Origin: Hemerocallis citrina
Taxonomy: Eukaryota > Streptophyta > Magnoliopsida > Asparagales > Asphodelaceae
NCBI GenBank assembly: GCA_017893485.1
Contig: CM030366.1
Coordinates: forward strand, 99,569,085-99,633,084
Length of the DNA stretch: 64,000 nucleotides
Direction: 5' to 3'
Below are positions 45,800 through 57,573 of this stretch, in pieces. The notes under the pieces were generated by a model. It searched no databases. It saw only the letters and a program-made list of their open reading frames with translations, and had not been told where the DNA came from. Positions within the stretch are counted from its first letter, which is position 1. Each line of letters starts with the position of its first letter. The position numbers and the translations under genes were made by a program.

Positions 45800-45811
45800 T
45801 GGTATCAGAGC
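45800..45811 (+). promoter_or_regulatory. Primer-binding site (tRNA-iMet)
   Basis: TGGTATCAGAGC, an exact complement of the initiator tRNA-Met 3' end, 5 nt after the LTR. Confidence 0.93.
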
Positions 45812-46039
45812 ATGCTTTAATAGTAATAATAAATATGGTATAAAAATAAACCTAGGTATGGACATTAGAGCGTGAGTACCTCGGTGTGGATATTAGAGTG
45901 TGAGTATCACATAGAATTAAAATAAGATGTATTGATTTGGGGTTTTATTGGGGTTTTTCCCTGAGGTATTAAGGTGAATATAAATTGTGCTGTAATGCTC
46001 TAACTTTTTCCTTATTTTGCAGTATTCAGTATAATCGTA

Positions 46040-47037
46040 GGATCCAGGACCAGGAATGGTGGAAATGGTGATGGGGCTGAGAGTTCCCGTGGGGCTGGAC
46101 TTGATCTTGAGACTGAGATTGTCAGGGTGTATCAGACCTTCAATGCATTCATGGCAGCTAACATGGTACAGAATCAGAATCAGAATCAGAATCAAAGGGG
46201 CTGGACAAGTGTTTGTTAATGCTGATCCAATTAAGCAGGTTGAGTCCTTCAAGTGGATGAAGCCGCCCATTTTTTAGGGGCAGTCTGATCCAAATGAGGC
46301 TGATGATTGGATTAGACAGATGAAAATGGTCTTCGAAGTCTTGAAAACTCCGGCAGTCAATAAGGTGAAATTGGCTACGATGCGGTTAGAGAAGGATGCT
46401 GACGTCTGGTGGCAGTCAGTAAAGAGGACTTTTGGGAATCAGCAAGTGACTTGGAAGGCTTTTCTGGATGAATTCAATGATCGTTTCTTTCCTCTGGATA
46501 TTCCAAAGAAGAAGGCAATAGAATTCTTTAATCTGCAGAAAGGCAGCATGTTAGTGCATGAATATGGGACTAAGTTCGCCCAGCTGTCAAGGTATGCATT
46601 GGAGTTGGTTGTTGATGAAGCAAAGAAGGCCAAGAAATTTGAGCAGGGTTAAGGTCGAATTTGAGGTCACGAATGATTCCGTTGGCCATCAGGAGGTTTG
46701 ATAAGCTGGTCAGGAGGTCAGCAATAAATGAAGAAGATATGGATCAGTTCCAGAAGAAGTAGAAGACCTGGAACAGGAACAAGAGGCCAGCATTGGCCGG
46801 AGCGGGAAGAAGTTCCCAGTGAAGCAGGGCAGGTTCAGTAGGCCAAAGCAAAAGGCACCTGCAACTCAGGAGGTGGCTTGTTACTACTGTAAGGAGGCAG
46901 GTCACTTCAGGTCAGCATGTCCTAAACTGGCAAAGCAGACTTGTTTCCAGTGTGGGCGAGAGGGGCATACTAAGTCTTTATGCCCGCAACTTAAGAAGGA
47001 TGGTGCAGGCGGAGGCAAATTTCAGAGGCAGAGGTGA
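46040..47037 (+). pseudogene. Tekay gag, broken
   Basis: Capsid and nucleocapsid gene. Visible text includes FKWMKPPIF, then a stop, then DPNEADDWIRQM. The core is open at 46320-46652 (ATMRLEKDADVWWQSVK, FNLQKGSMLVHEYGTKFAQLSRYALE). A frame change near 46650 separates it from two CCHC zinc knuckles near 46879-46983: CYYCKEAGHFRSAC and CFQCGREGHTKSLC, both with intact Cys/His spacing. A run of CAGAAT repeats encodes Gln-Asn near 46170. It has no counterpart of the 81-bp insertion seen in the minus-strand Tekay gag. Confidence 0.87.
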
Positions 47038-47199
47038 GTGTTCGCATTAACTGAGGAGGTTGCAGGTAACTCAGAGGATGTTATCCAGGGTATGCAAGAA
47101 TTTTAAATTTTATTTGATGTATTAAATAAAACTTTATTTGAGAATAAATTGGAGATTTGAGTATCATTCTTCTTGTAACATAATTTGTTTTGGTTAATG

Positions 47200-49752
47200 A
47201 AATAAAAGCAAAAGTTTTATTTGATACTGGCTCTTCGCATACATTTGTGTCGCCCAATTTTGCTAAAGTCTTAGGTGTGGAACCTAGGATGTTTTCAGAC
47301 AGAGTCTTGTCAGTGACAACACCATCATGAGAAGAATTAATTGCTGATCGATATTGCGAGGCTGTGATATCAAGATTGGTGGAAGATTATTTGACATTGA
47401 TCTCATCGAGCTGCAAGTTCTGGGCATGGATGTGATTGTGGGCATTGGTTGGATGGAAATATATAATGCCACAATTGAATGCAAGAAGAAAGAGGTTTTG
47501 GTAAAAGTACCAGGAGGTCCCGCAGTGACTTTTCAAGGGAAGAGGAAGGACCTGAAAGTAGCTGCAATGGTATCTAAGTTGATGATCCCAGATGAAGTCA
47601 GAAGCATTCCAGTTGTTAGGAATTTTCCTACGGTATTCTTAGAAGATTTTTCGGGATTACCGTCGCAGCGAGATGTTGAGTTCTGTATTAATGTTCAGAC
47701 AGGGAGTGCTCCGATTTCTAAGGCTCCGTTCAGGATGGCACTTGTAGAGCAAGATGAAATTAAGAAGCAGATTAAGGAATTGCTGAGTAAGGGTTTCATC
47801 AGGCCGAGTTCTTCACCGTGGGGTGCGCCAGTGTTGTTGGTCAAGAAGAAGGATGGGCCAATGAAGATGTGCATTGACTATTAGGAGTTGAATAGGGTGA
47901 CTATTCAGAACAAGTATCCACTTCCACAAATTGATGATCTGTTTGATAGGCTTCGGGGAGCAGTTGTGTTTTCGAAGATTAATCTGCGAGCAGGGTATCA
48001 TCAGGTTCGAGTCGAAGGGGAAGATGTGAGTAAAACATCTTTCAGGACTCATCATGGACTCTATGAGTTTTTGGTAATGCCATTCGAAGTGACGAATGCA
48101 CCGACAGTATTCATGGATATGATGAATCAGATTTTGCAGCCATTAATTGATTCATTCGTGGTGGTTTTTATTGATGATATTTTGGTATATTCGAAGTCGG
48201 AGGATGAGCATTCTATGCACTTGGCAGAGGTATTTAAGAAGTTGCAGAAGCATAGCTTGTATGCCAAGCTGTCGAAGTGTGAGTTTTGGAAGTTAGAGGT
48301 AGCTTTCCTTGGTCATATCCTTTCTAAGGAGGGAGTGGTCACTGATCCTCAGAAGGTTGAAGCAGTGAAGGATTGGCCCATGCCAACGACAGTGAAGGGT
48401 CAGAAGTTTCTTGGCTTTGGCTGGGTATTACAGGAGATTCATTCAGGGTTATGCACAAATTGCAGTTCCTTTGACAGGGTTAACTCGGAAGAATGTGGCA
48501 TTCACATGGACTGATAAGTGTGAGGCGAGTTTCCTTGAGCTAAAGGAGAGGTTGACGACTGTGCCTATCTTAGCTTTACCACAAGATAGGAAGGATTATG
48601 GTATCTACAGTGATGCATTTCTCAGAGGTTTGGGGTGTGTCTTGATGCAGGAAGGCAAGGTTATTGCCTATAGTTCGAGGCAATTGCATCCGTATGAGAA
48701 GAATTATCTGACGCATAATTTGGAGTTGGCAGCTACTATCTTTGCCTTGAAGCAGTGGAGGCATTATGTATATGGAGAGAAGGTCAACATGTATACCGAC
48801 CACAAGAGCTTGAAGTACATTTATCAATAGAAGGATCTCAATCTTCGGCAGAGAAGGTGGTTGGAAGTATTGGAAGACATTCGTCCTGAGATCAAGTATC
48901 ATCCGGGCAAGGCGAATGTGGTGGCCGATGGGTTTAGTCGGAAGAGTAGTTTGTCGAGTTTGATTACTACTCAGAGGGAGTTGGCAGCAAAGTTTGATCA
49001 AGCAGGTATCAAGGTTGTACTGCAGGATTTGGGAGCGTCTTTGGTTCAGTTGAGGCTGCAGCCTTCTTTGAGATAGTATATTGTGGAAGGTCAGAAATCA
49101 GATGCAGAGATTCAGAAGATGTTGCAGCAGGTTTCCGATAGCAAGTTATCAGAGTTCCGTATCCAAGATAGAATTCTATGGATGGGTGAAAGGTTGTGTG
49201 TTCCGAAGAATGCAGATTTGAGGGAGAGTATCTTGCAGGAAGCACACAGTATTTTGTTGTTAGTACATCCTAGAAGCACAAAGATGTACAAGGACATCAA
49301 ACAGCACTTTTGGTGGTCTGGTATGAAGAGGAATGTGGTAGATTTTGTAGCAAGGTGTCTGACTTGTCTGCAGATCAAAGCAGAGGATCAGAAGCATGGA
49401 GGTTTGTTACAACCTTTGCCTATTTCGGAATGGGAGTGGGAGAATATCAGCATGGATTTCATCTCAGGGTTGCCGAGGAGTCCGAAGGGAAATGACTCAA
49501 TTTGGGTTATTGTAGACCATTTGACTAAGTCAGCTCACTTTTTGTCCATGAAGATTACTTGGTCGTTGGAGAAATTGGCAGAGCTGTACATTGATGAGAT
49601 TGTGAGACTTCATGGAGTTCCTGTGTCAGTTGTTTCCGACAGGGATGCGAGGTTCACTTCGATGTTTTGAAGAGTTTACAAGCAGCTTTGGGTACCAGAA
49701 CCGATTTCAGTACGGCTTTTCATCCACAGACTGATGGTCAGACTGAAAGGGT
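47200..49752 (+). pseudogene. Tekay pol, upstream part: protease, RT, RNase H, integrase start
   Basis: Protease LFDTGSSHTFVSPNFA is near 47218 with the catalytic DTG. Reverse transcriptase covers about 47740-48400 (IRPSSSPWGAPVLLVKKKDG; catalytic FIDDIL near 48170), with a TAG at 47881-47883 and a frame change near 48410. RNase H covers 48430-48830 ([40 protein letters not shown]), with stops at 48828-48830 and 49075. Integrase starts near 49200: [40 protein letters not shown] and [11 protein letters not shown] are present. A frame change near 49668 precedes HPQTDGQTERV, and there the copia element begins. Confidence 0.9.
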
Positions 49753-51175
49753 TGTTGATTCTTGATTTTGATGATCACAACACAGTGCCACATGTGTTTA
49801 TATTATACAGCTAACAATGCAGTGTACATATCAAAAGACAATTCTAGCTGAACAAATGCACAAGGATACAGCTCAAGACAAGGATCAAGACTTTACTCAA
49901 AGCAAGGATCAAAGACTCAATTCAACTCAAGACTCAAGCTTAAATGTGTTATATTGTTGTGTCTTGTAAAAATTGTAATGTACTTTCCTGTTGAGTCTTT
50001 AGTCTGATGTAAAGCCTTGTCAACACACACACACACACACTTAACAATTTCATATTGTGTGTCTCTAAAAAACCCCTCAAAATAAGTCAAAACAGTTTGA
50101 AGAATTTTAGCTTTTAAGTACCAGTCGACTTAAGCCTATGCCAGTCGACTGATAAGTACGAAACTGTTTAAAATTATTCAAACTCTGATCAGTCGACTCA
50201 TATGGCAACCCAGTCGACTGATCGAGAGCTTTTTGACCGTTTTCTGATTTTCAAAAACGAACTTTTTCAAATTTAAACGGTTTGATCCGTTGGTTGACAG
50301 TTATGTAACTGCTTTCCAACGTTCAGAAGTACAAAACTCTTTATATAGAGTTTCTTCTCAAAACAGAAACAATTCACTTGACTACTTGATTTCCAAAAAA
50401 AAAAAACACCCGAGCACTCTTGAGAAAAATTTAAGTGATTTTCTGTGAAGAACAAAGCTTTCAAGTTCACATACTTTGGTTCTCTACACTCAGTCCAGTA
50501 TAGCATTGAATTCGCTTTGGACTGAGTATAGAAGTCAACCTATTGTTTTAGCCACGTGCATCAACACATACAACAACAAGGCTATAGGTTGATTGTAAAA
50601 TTCCTCTTGTACTCTTGCTCTCGGTTGGAGAGTGTTTTTGACTCTTAGTTGTAGAGTCGGTGTCTTTTCATTCTTGGTTGAAGAGTGGGTCTGCTTTCTC
50701 TGGTTGAGAGAAAGGACTACGGGTTAGACAAGGTTGTTGTCTTGAACGCCGTAGGGTATTCTTGTATTTTTTTTCAAGAATAGTGGAAATCTCAAGTGGG
50801 TTGCTTGGGGACTGGATGTAGGTCGGGAGGACCGAACCAGGATATATCTTGTGTACTCTGTGATTGGTTGTCTTGTGATTGCATTTACTTTTGATCAATT
50901 ATACTCTGCAAAACTAATCTGACCAGTCGACTCAGCTTCGTATCAGTCGACTGATCAGTCTCGTATTAGTTATTCTCTTTGTCTCATCAGTCGCCTGTAT
51001 TATCTATCAGTCGACTGTTTCGAGAGGTTAAATTTATTTTATTTTTGGCTATATCAGTCGACTGGTTCCCCACTGAGTCGACTGTGCCGAAGAAATTTTT
51101 TATTCCGCAATTTATTTTCATTAACACTATTCACCCCCCCTCTAGTGTTTGTTGCTTAGCCTACAGGATCCAACA
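49753..51175 (+). repeat. 5' LTR of the SIRE element
   Basis: A 1,423-bp LTR from TGTTGATTC to GGATCCAACA. It has an AC microsatellite at 50023-50040 (one unit longer than in the 3' LTR) and a TATA box (TTTATATAGAG, about 50339). Five AGTCGACT pairs start at 50123/50143, 50191/50212, 50925/50945, 50989/51009 (first member AGTCGCCT) and 51056/51076. Antisense open frames at 50273-50506 and 50668-50898 recur unchanged in the other LTR simply because the LTRs are near-identical. Confidence 0.95.
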
Positions 51176-51177
51176 CT

Positions 51178-51189
51178 TGGTATCAGAGC
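51178..51189 (+). promoter_or_regulatory. Primer-binding site of the SIRE element (tRNA-iMet)
   Basis: TGGTATCAGAGC, an exact initiator tRNA-Met complement, 2 nt after the LTR. Confidence 0.95.
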
Positions 51190-51202
51190 AAGGTTACAGG
51201 CA

Positions 51203-52969
51203 ATGGCAACTACATCAAATACTAATCAGTACCATGAAGGACAATCTACACAACGACCACCACTATTTGATGGAACAAACTATAACTATTGGAAGTGCCG
51301 AATGCGAATCTATCTCCAATCAATCAACTACGAGATATGGCAAATGACAGAGACGGAACATACTGCTCCTACCATTCCATATGCACAATGGAATGATGAT
51401 CAAAAGAGTCAGACTATGAACAATGCCAAAGCAATGAATGCCTTATTCTGTGCACTGACGAAGGAAGAATTCAACCGTGTATCCAATGCTACAACCGCAT
51501 ATCAAATTTGGCATACACTCGAGGTAACACATGAAGGAACGAATAAAGTAAAAGAATCTAAAATTTCTGTTCTTGTCCACAGGTTTGAAATGTTCAGAAT
51601 GAAGGACAATGAGACTGTGTCTGAGATGATTACAAGATTCACAGACATTACCAACTCTCTTGTGGCGCTTGGAAAGACTTATACTCAAGCAGAGATGGTC
51701 AGAAAAGTTCTACGAGCACTCACTCCAGAATGGGAAAAGAAAACCACAGCAATAGAAGAGGCAAATGACTTGTCAACACTTACTCTCGAGAATCTTGTTG
51801 GTAATCTCATGGCATATGAGGTTCAACTTGAAGATCGAAAGAAAGATACTGAATCACACCAAGCAAAGAAGAAATCATTGGCTTTTAAAGCCATGACTGA
51901 CTCAGAAGATGAGGAAGAAGATGAAGAAGAAATAGCAATGTTCACTCGGAGATTCAAGAAGTTCTTAAAGAAGGGTAAGTTTCATTCTAAGAGTAAAGAT
52001 TCTAATGACCCTCCTACATGTTTCAGGTGCAATAAGATAGGTCACATGAAGAAGGACTGTCCCTTAGAAACTGCAAAGAACAAGGGAAAAACATCCAACT
52101 TCAAGAAAGACAAATATTCAAAGAACAAATTTGCCAAGAACAAAAAGGCGTATCAAGCCACATGGGATGATAGCGATTCATCTTCCGAAGAAGAAACGGA
52201 TGAAAATAACGAAGTGGCAAATGTATGCTTTATGGCTGCACAAGAACATGTAAGTAATGATTATGATTCTGAAGATCTTCTTGATGCATTTAATGAAATA
52301 TTCCAAGAATTAAAGAAAGAAAAGATTAGAGTTAAGAATCTTGAGAAAGTGAATCAAACACTTAATCAAGAAAATCTTAACCTTGATAAGGAAGTAAAAT
52401 CCTTAAATTCTCGTCTTGCAAGTCTAGATACTGATCTTGAAACTCTCAAAAAGAATTATGAAGAGATTTCAAAGAATGTATCTAAGTTTAACAAAGGCAA
52501 AGAGAATTTAAATGATATGCTTCATCATCAAGTTGCATCTAGTCATAAATTTGGACTTGGTTTTAAGAAATCTTCTATAAAAGAATCTCCTGTTTTAAAC
52601 ACTAGTAATACTAAGTCAGCATCTATTTCTAGTGTTACACACAGGTTATATGATTTCTTTGCAAAACCACAGGTTGTTAAATTCAGTGATAAAAGTGATA
52701 CTAACGTTCGGTTAAGTCGACTGAACCATAGTACCAGTCGTCTGTCCAGAGAAAGTGGATCTCATTCCACGGGATCAAAACCTCTTATAAGTCGACCTAG
52801 TGCATCTACCAGTCGACTGATACATACCAACAGTCGACTGATAAACACTGGTACCCAAGAAAGAACGCTGGATATTAGACAGCGGATGTTCAAAACACAT
52901 GACAGGGCATGCCAACTTACTATCCACCATTCAGAATATAGATGGAGGAACCGTCACCTTTGGAGATAA
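51203..52969 (+). CDS. gag: SIRE gag polyprotein
   Basis: 588 codons from ATG 51203, the first ATG after the PBS. The open frame extends back into the LTR, but that part has no gag text. Residues about 20-230 form the copia-type gag (UBN2) region ([63 protein letters not shown]). An acidic stretch ([11 protein letters not shown]) leads to one CCHC knuckle, [14 protein letters not shown], near 52019. Next comes a long predicted coiled coil (about residues 365-440; [19 protein letters not shown]) as in SIRE gags. The C-terminus is Ser/Arg-rich, encoded by AGTCGACTG repeats (SRL). The last about 40 codons overlap the protease start in another frame. Structurally intact. Confidence 0.93.
   Translation: MATTSNTNQYHEGQSTQRPPLFDGTNYNYWKCRMRIYLQSINYEIWQMTETEHTAPTIPYAQWNDDQKSQTMNNAKAMNALFCALTKEEFNRVSNATTAYQIWHTLEVTHEGTNKVKESKISVLVHRFEMFRMKDNETVSEMITRFTDITNSLVALGKTYTQAEMVRKVLRALTPEWEKKTTAIEEANDLSTLTLENLVGNLMAYEVQLEDRKKDTESHQAKKKSLAFKAMTDSEDEEEDEEEIAMFTRRFKKFLKKGKFHSKSKDSNDPPTCFRCNKIGHMKKDCPLETAKNKGKTSNFKKDKYSKNKFAKNKKAYQATWDDSDSSSEEETDENNEVANVCFMAAQEHVSNDYDSEDLLDAFNEIFQELKKEKIRVKNLEKVNQTLNQENLNLDKEVKSLNSRLASLDTDLETLKKNYEEISKNVSKFNKGKENLNDMLHHQVASSHKFGLGFKKSSIKESPVLNTSNTKSASISSVTHRLYDFFAKPQVVKFSDKSDTNVRLSRLNHSTSRLSRESGSHSTGSKPLISRPSASTSRLIHTNSRLINTGTQERTLDIRQRMFKTHDRACQLTIHHSEYRWRNRHLWR
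52715..52839 (+). repeat. AGTCGACT motif cluster inside gag
   Basis: Motif starts at 52715/52736 (second is AGTCGTCT) and at 52790 (AGTCGACC), 52811 and 52832. All neighbouring starts within a group are 21 bp apart, which keeps the reading frame. In the gag frame the motif reads Ser-Arg-Leu. Confidence 0.93.
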
Positions 52970-55900
52970 CAACAAAGGCAAAGTCATCGGTATTGGCATG
53001 GTCGGTAAAATATCTAACCCTATTATAGAAAATGTGCTTTTAGTTAATGGTTTAAAGCATAATCTCTTAAGTATTAGTCAATTGTGCGATAAAGGTTATA
53101 AAATAGTCTTTGAAAAAGATGCATGCTTAATTTATGATTCTACTATGGAAAATGTTATTTTTCAAGGTTGTCGCAAAAACAATATTTATGAATTATGTTT
53201 GAATGCAATTGATTTTTCAAATGATTTTTGTTTGATAGTCTCTAACAATGAACCTTGGTTATGGCATAGAAGATTTGGACATGTGAACATGAAAAATCTC
53301 TCAAAATTATCTAAATATAACCTAGTTAAAGGACTGCCAAAATTATCCTTTAAAAAGGATAAGTTATGTGATGCATGTCAACTAGGAAAACAAATCAAAT
53401 CCACTTTTAAAACAAAAGATGTAATCTCTACAAGTAGGCCACTTGAATTAATCCATATGGACTTATTTGGCCCTACTAGAGTTGCTTCTTTAAATAAAAG
53501 TAGATATGTGTTTGTTTTAGTAGATGATTTTTCAAGATTTACTTGGACATTCTTTTTAAAACATAAAAATGATGCTTTTGAAGAATTTGCACATTTTTGT
53601 AAACGTGTTCAAAATCAAAGATCTCTAACCATAGTCACTATTAGAAGTGATCATGGTGGAGAATTTGAAAATGAAACATTTACAGAATACTGCAACAAGA
53701 ATGGTATAACACACTCATTTGCATTTCCTAGAGCTTCACCACAAAATGGTGTGGTTGAAAGAAAGAATAGGACTTTGCAAGAATGCGCACGTACTATGCT
53801 TGTTGAAAGCAATCTACCAAAGCATTTTTGGGCTGAAGCTGTTGCTACAGCTTGTTATGTTTTGAATAGAATTCTTCTAAGATCTAAACTAAAGAAGACT
53901 TGTTACGAGTTATTTTTTAATAAAATTCCTAAAGTCTCTTACTTTAAAACATTTGGTTGTAAGTGTTTTATTCTAAACACAAAAGATAATTTAGACAAAT
54001 TTGATCCTAGATCTAATGAGGGTATCTTTTTAGGATACTCAAATAGGAGTAAAGCATATAGAATTTTCAATAAGTCTACTATGACTATTGAAGAATCAAT
54101 GCATGTTACATTCGATGAATCCTTACCTTCATCAACATTAAATAAGGATGATGAAACTGATTTATCACCTTTAGATAATGTGATTACATCCTTAGAGCAA
54201 ACTAATCTATCTGATAAGTCGACTGATAAAGTCTCCAAGTCGACTGACTTAAACCAGTCGACTGAAGAACAAGTCAAGTCGACTGATCCGATTGTGATAT
54301 CTTCAACTTTACCAAAGTCATTTGTTGAAGTTAAAGATCATCCTCATGACTTAATAATTGGTGACATCTCCCATGGTATTCAGACACGTTCACATATTAA
54401 TATGATCTCTCATACAGCATTCTTGTCAGATTTTGAACCAAAGAATATACAAGAAGCATGTGAGAATGAATATTGGGTGAATGCCATGCAAGATGAACTA
54501 AACCAATTTGTAAGAAATGATGTATGGGATTTAGTTCCTAGACCTCCTGATCAGACTATCATTGGTACCAAATGGGTATTCAAGAATAAGTTAGATGAAT
54601 CAGGACAAGTTGTAAGGAACAAGGCTAGATTAGTTGCCCAAGGATATAATCAAGAAGAAGGTATAGATTTTGATGAAACATATGCTCCTGTTGCTAGACT
54701 AGAATCTATTCGTATTTTATTATCTTTTGCCTGTTTTATGAATTTTATACTTTATCAAATGGATGTGAAAAGTGCCTTTCTTAATGGGTTCATTAAGGAA
54801 AATGTTTATGTTAAACAACCACCAGGTTTTGAACATGAACAATTTCCAGATCATGTTTATAAATTGAAAAAGGCTTTATACGGTCTTAAACAAGCACCTC
54901 GTGCTTGGTATGATCGTCTGAAAACTTTTCTTTTAGAAACAGGATTTGAAATAGGTAAAGTAGACACTACCTTGTTTATCAAAAGAGTTAAGAATGATAT
55001 CTTAATCATACAAATATATGTTGATGATATAATTTTTGGTTCTACTAATAATAATCTATGTCAAGAATTTGCTAATACCATGAAAAATGAATTTGAGATG
55101 AGTCACATGGGTGAACTCAATTATTTCCTTGGATTGCAAATTAAACAATCTTCAAATGGCATATTTATCAATCAAGGCAAATATGCAAAGGAATTACTCA
55201 AACGTTTTCACATGGATAGTACTAGTAGTAAATCCACACCTATGGCTACTACTACTACTCTTGACAAAGATTTATTAGGTAAGAGTGTTGATCAAAAACT
55301 CTATCGAGGTATGATTGGTTCACTCTTATATATTACTGCAAGTAGACCAGATATTATGTTCAGCGTATGTTTATGTGCTAGATATCAATCTAGTCCTAAA
55401 GAATCTCATTTAAAAGCAGTGAAACGAATTTTAAGATATATTAAAGGCACATCTGAATATGGTTTATTTTATCCACGCACCGATATTTTTCAACTTTTGT
55501 CTTATAGCGATGCCGATTTTGCTGGAAGCAAAACTGATCGCAAGAGTACTAGTGGTACATGTCACTTTTTGGGACATTCCCTAGTATCTTGGTGCAGTAA
55601 AAAGCAAAATTTTGTATCCCTATCAACCACAGAAGCTGAATATATTGCTGCAAGTTTAGCATGCGCTCAAATTTTATGGATGAAACAAACTTTGTTAGAT
55701 TATGGTATTTCATTTGAGAAACCCTCAATTATGTGTGATAATACCAGTGCAATTAATCTATCTAAAAATCCGATTCAACATTCACGTACGAAACATATTG
55801 ATATTCGACATCATTTTCTACGTGATCATGTTTTAAAAGGAGATATATCTTTAGAATTTATCTCTACTGATCAACAAGTAGCAGATATATTTACCAAGCC

Positions 55901-55970
55901 CCTTAAAGAAGAAACTTTTATCAAGTTAAGAAGAGAACTTGGAATTTGTGATTTTATTGATATTTGTTGA
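52845..55970 (+). CDS. pol: SIRE pol: protease, integrase, reverse transcriptase, RNase H
   Basis: The open frame runs from after the TAA at 52842. It begins at the protease active-site segment [13 protein letters not shown] (52869-52907), so the usual first ATG (52899) would cut the protease. Integrase follows: GAG-pre-integrase zinc region H-RRFGH...CDACQLGK near 53265-53390, then catalytic Asp in HMDLFGP (about 53455), Asp in [11 protein letters not shown] (about 53648) and Glu in [13 protein letters not shown] (about 53760). A linker rich in Lys-Ser-Thr-Asp, made by AGTCGACT repeats, lies at 54217-54290. Reverse transcriptase has [10 protein letters not shown] (about 54760) and YVDDIIFGS (about 55018). 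RNase H has [16 protein letters not shown] and STTEAEYIA, and the end is [10 protein letters not shown]. No stop interrupts it. It lies in the +1 frame relative to gag, so the fusion protein needs a frameshift, a splice or repair of an indel. Confidence 0.93.
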   Translation, partial: TLVPKKERWILDSGCSKHMTGHANLLSTIQNIDGGTVTFGDNNKGKVIGIGMVGKISNPIIENVLLVNGLKHNLLSISQLCDKGYKIVFEKDACLIYDSTMENVIFQGCRKNNIYELCLNAIDFSNDFCLIVSNNEPWLWHRRFGHVNMKNLSKLSKYNLVKGLPKLSFKKDKLCDACQLGKQIKSTFKTKDVISTSRPLELIHMDLFGPTRVASLNKSRYVFVLVDDFSRFTWTFFLKHKNDAFEEFAHFCKRVQNQRSLTIVTIRSDHGGEFENETFTEYCNKNGITHSFAFPRASPQNGVVERKNRTLQECARTMLVESNLPKHFWAEAVATACYVLNRILLRSKLKKTCYELFFNKIPKVSYFKTFGCKCFILNTKDNLDKFDPRSNEGIFLGYSNRSKAYRIFNKSTMTIEESMHVTFDESLPSSTLNKDDETDLSPLDNVITSLEQTNLSDKSTDKVSKSTDLNQSTEEQVKSTDPIVISSTLPKSFVEVKDHPHDLIIGDISHGIQTRSHINMISHTAFLSDFEPKNIQEACENEYWVNAMQDELNQFVRNDVWDLVPRPPDQTIIGTKWVFKNKLDESGQVVRNKARLVAQGYNQEEGIDFDETYAPVARLESIRILLSFACFMNFILYQMDVKSAFLNGFIKENVYVKQPPGFEHEQFPDHVYKLKKALYGLKQAPRAWYDRLKTFLLETGFEIGKVDTTLFIKRVKNDILIIQIYVDDIIFGSTNNNLCQEFANTMKNEFEMSHMGELNYFLGLQIKQSSNGIFINQGKYAKELLKRFHMDSTSSKSTPMATTTTLDKDLLGKSVDQKLYRGMIGSLLYITASRPDIMFSVCLCARYQSSPKESHLKAVKRILRYIKGTSEYGLFYPRTDIFQLLSYSDADFAGSKTDRKSTSGTCHFLGHSLVSWCSKKQNFVSLSTTEAEYIAASLACAQILWMKQTLLDYGISFEKPSIMCDNTSAINLSKNPIQHSRTKHIDIRHHFLRDHVLKGDISLEFISTDQQVADIFTKPLKEETFIKLRRELGICDFIDIC
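54217..54284 (+). repeat. AGTCGACT motif cluster inside pol
   Basis: Four exact copies, starting at 54217, 54238, 54256 and 54277 (steps 21, 18, 21). In the pol frame the motif reads Lys/Gln-Ser-Thr-Asp/Glu, not Ser-Arg-Leu as in gag. It sits in the integrase-RT linker, which tolerates sequence change. Confidence 0.95.
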
Positions 55971-55984
55971 AAATCACTCTGTTA

Positions 55985-56400
55985 AGTCGACTGTGTTTTG
56001 AATCAGTCGACTATACTGAATTGTTATATATACATATTTTGTTCTCGACTAAGTCGACTGATTATCAATCCAGTCGACTGGTCAGCAGATATAAGATGTT
56101 ACTTTCTTCTCGACTCAGTCGACTGATATATCATACCAGTCGACTGTCGCGAGATCAATCTGTCTTCAGCGACTTTTCATCACAACTTTTGAGATAAAAG
56201 TTTTTCTCTATCTCACCCGTGACAACCCTATCTGACCGTTGATTTCATTTCCCTTTAATCTGAGCCGTCCTTTCTCTGTTAAAAACCCCTTCACCTGCCC
56301 CTCTTTCATACTCTTACCGATCTCTTTTTCACTTTTACCCCCAAATTGGAAACCCTAACGCAAGAAGAAGAAGAAGAGGCTCTAATCCGACAAGTCGACT
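55985..56400 (+). repeat. AGTCGACT motif pairs after pol
   Basis: Pairs start at 55985/56005, 56052/56072 and 56117/56138, with a single copy at 56393. The region is otherwise noncoding between the pol stop and the third ORF. Confidence 0.92.
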
Positions 56401-56469
56401 GCTGTTTTTGTATCTATCTCTCTTCAATTTGGTAACATCTCCTCTTTTTGTTTCCTTTTCAAAACCCTA

Positions 56470-57573
56470 ATGGCTCCCAAACGATCAAAAAGATCTCATG
56501 AGGGTTCTTCCTCTACACAGGAGTACACTCAATACCTTTTGAGCCCTGATCTCCTTGATCGTTGGTATTTATTTTGTACCATTCAAATCTTCCCTGGAAG
56601 ATTTGTAAACTTTAATGATTTAGATCCTTTTAATCTCACTCCACTTTTTCAAAATTCTAGTCTTTATGATATCCTTTCATTATCTAATCAACCCAATTAC
56701 TACCCCCAACTCATTTATTTGTTTTATACAAATATGAGGATTGTGAACAGACCTAATGGGGACGTACTAATCCGATCATCGGTGAAGAATGTTAGAATGC
56801 AACTCACACCGACTAGGATTAATGAAATTTTGGGTTTTGATGATGTCGGATCACCTCTTGATGACATTGTGTTAGATAACCCCTCTATTTTGTCTAGAAT
56901 TCTTTTACCACATTCTCGACTACCCATGACAAGCAAAAATCTACAACCAATTGCTAAGCTAGTTGGTAGAATATTAGCATATAACATCCTTCCTAAAAAG
57001 GGAAGTTATGACCAATATTCTCTTGAACTACAAAAAGCTATATATGCAATTTTTGGTAGAATAGCTGTTAATTGGGGTCATGTCCTCTTTTCGAAACTCA
57101 ATCAAGATCATACTCACTTTTTACCTTTTGGAGGACTTCTGACTAGAATCTTTTTCGCATATAAAATTGATCTTGAGTCTGAGACACATGTTGTCTCTAG
57201 ATATGAGTGTTTCGATCGTGCTAGTTTGGCACGTATGAAACTTCTTGATGCACCTCCTCAATCACCACCTCGATCTCCTCCAATGTCCCAAGCACCTTTA
57301 GGTTCTTCTGCTAGACCTTCTGCCTCGTCTAGTTCATCTCTTCCCACAGCCAACTATGATGATCCACGTACCATGTATGAATGTGTCAACTACCTTATGA
57401 AACATTCACAGACTGTGGATACACATATTCACGCCCTTGATTCCAGACTTGATTCCTTTGATTCTCAACTCCACCACATTGATTCCAAGATTGACAACCT
57501 CACCAATCTCTTCACCTCTCAATTTCGTCCTCCTTCTCATGATGACGATGAAGACTCGGATGAAGGCGATTGA
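56470..57573 (+). CDS. SIRE third ORF, possible plant-transposon-protein (Transposase_32-like) domain
   Basis: An intact 367-codon frame between pol and the 3' LTR, where SIRE elements often carry an extra or env-like gene. A short basic N-terminus (MAPKRSKRSHEGSSST) comes first. A globular part at about residues 20-240 has text such as FPGRFVNFNDLD, YYPQLIYLFYTNM, VKNVRMQLTPTRINEILGFDD and an AYNILPKKGSYDQYS stretch. A Pro/Ser linker (270-300), a heptad-like stretch (HALDSRLDSFDSQLHHIDSKIDNL, about 325-350) and an acidic tail (DDDEDSDEGD) follow. No signal peptide or membrane segment is visible, so it does not look like an envelope protein. The text resembles from memory the 'putative plant transposon protein' family found in many plant genomes; I could not run a search. 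The presumed upstream promoter or splice is unknown. Confidence 0.75.
   Translation: MAPKRSKRSHEGSSSTQEYTQYLLSPDLLDRWYLFCTIQIFPGRFVNFNDLDPFNLTPLFQNSSLYDILSLSNQPNYYPQLIYLFYTNMRIVNRPNGDVLIRSSVKNVRMQLTPTRINEILGFDDVGSPLDDIVLDNPSILSRILLPHSRLPMTSKNLQPIAKLVGRILAYNILPKKGSYDQYSLELQKAIYAIFGRIAVNWGHVLFSKLNQDHTHFLPFGGLLTRIFFAYKIDLESETHVVSRYECFDRASLARMKLLDAPPQSPPRSPPMSQAPLGSSARPSASSSSSLPTANYDDPRTMYECVNYLMKHSQTVDTHIHALDSRLDSFDSQLHHIDSKIDNLTNLFTSQFRPPSHDDDEDSDEGD

Noticed and set aside
50273..50898. Two antisense ORFs, repeated identically at 58600-59225
   Set aside because: Identity follows from the two LTRs being nearly identical; no protein features, so they are not evidence of genes.
50123..51083. GTCGAC (SalI-like) sites as cloning-linker contamination
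   Set aside because: Flanks are diverse, sites occur in both LTRs, coding regions and a second element, and spacing is regular; linkers would not produce this.
56470..57573. Envelope gene, as often proposed for SIRE third ORFs
   Set aside because: No signal peptide or hydrophobic membrane segment is visible in the translated frame.
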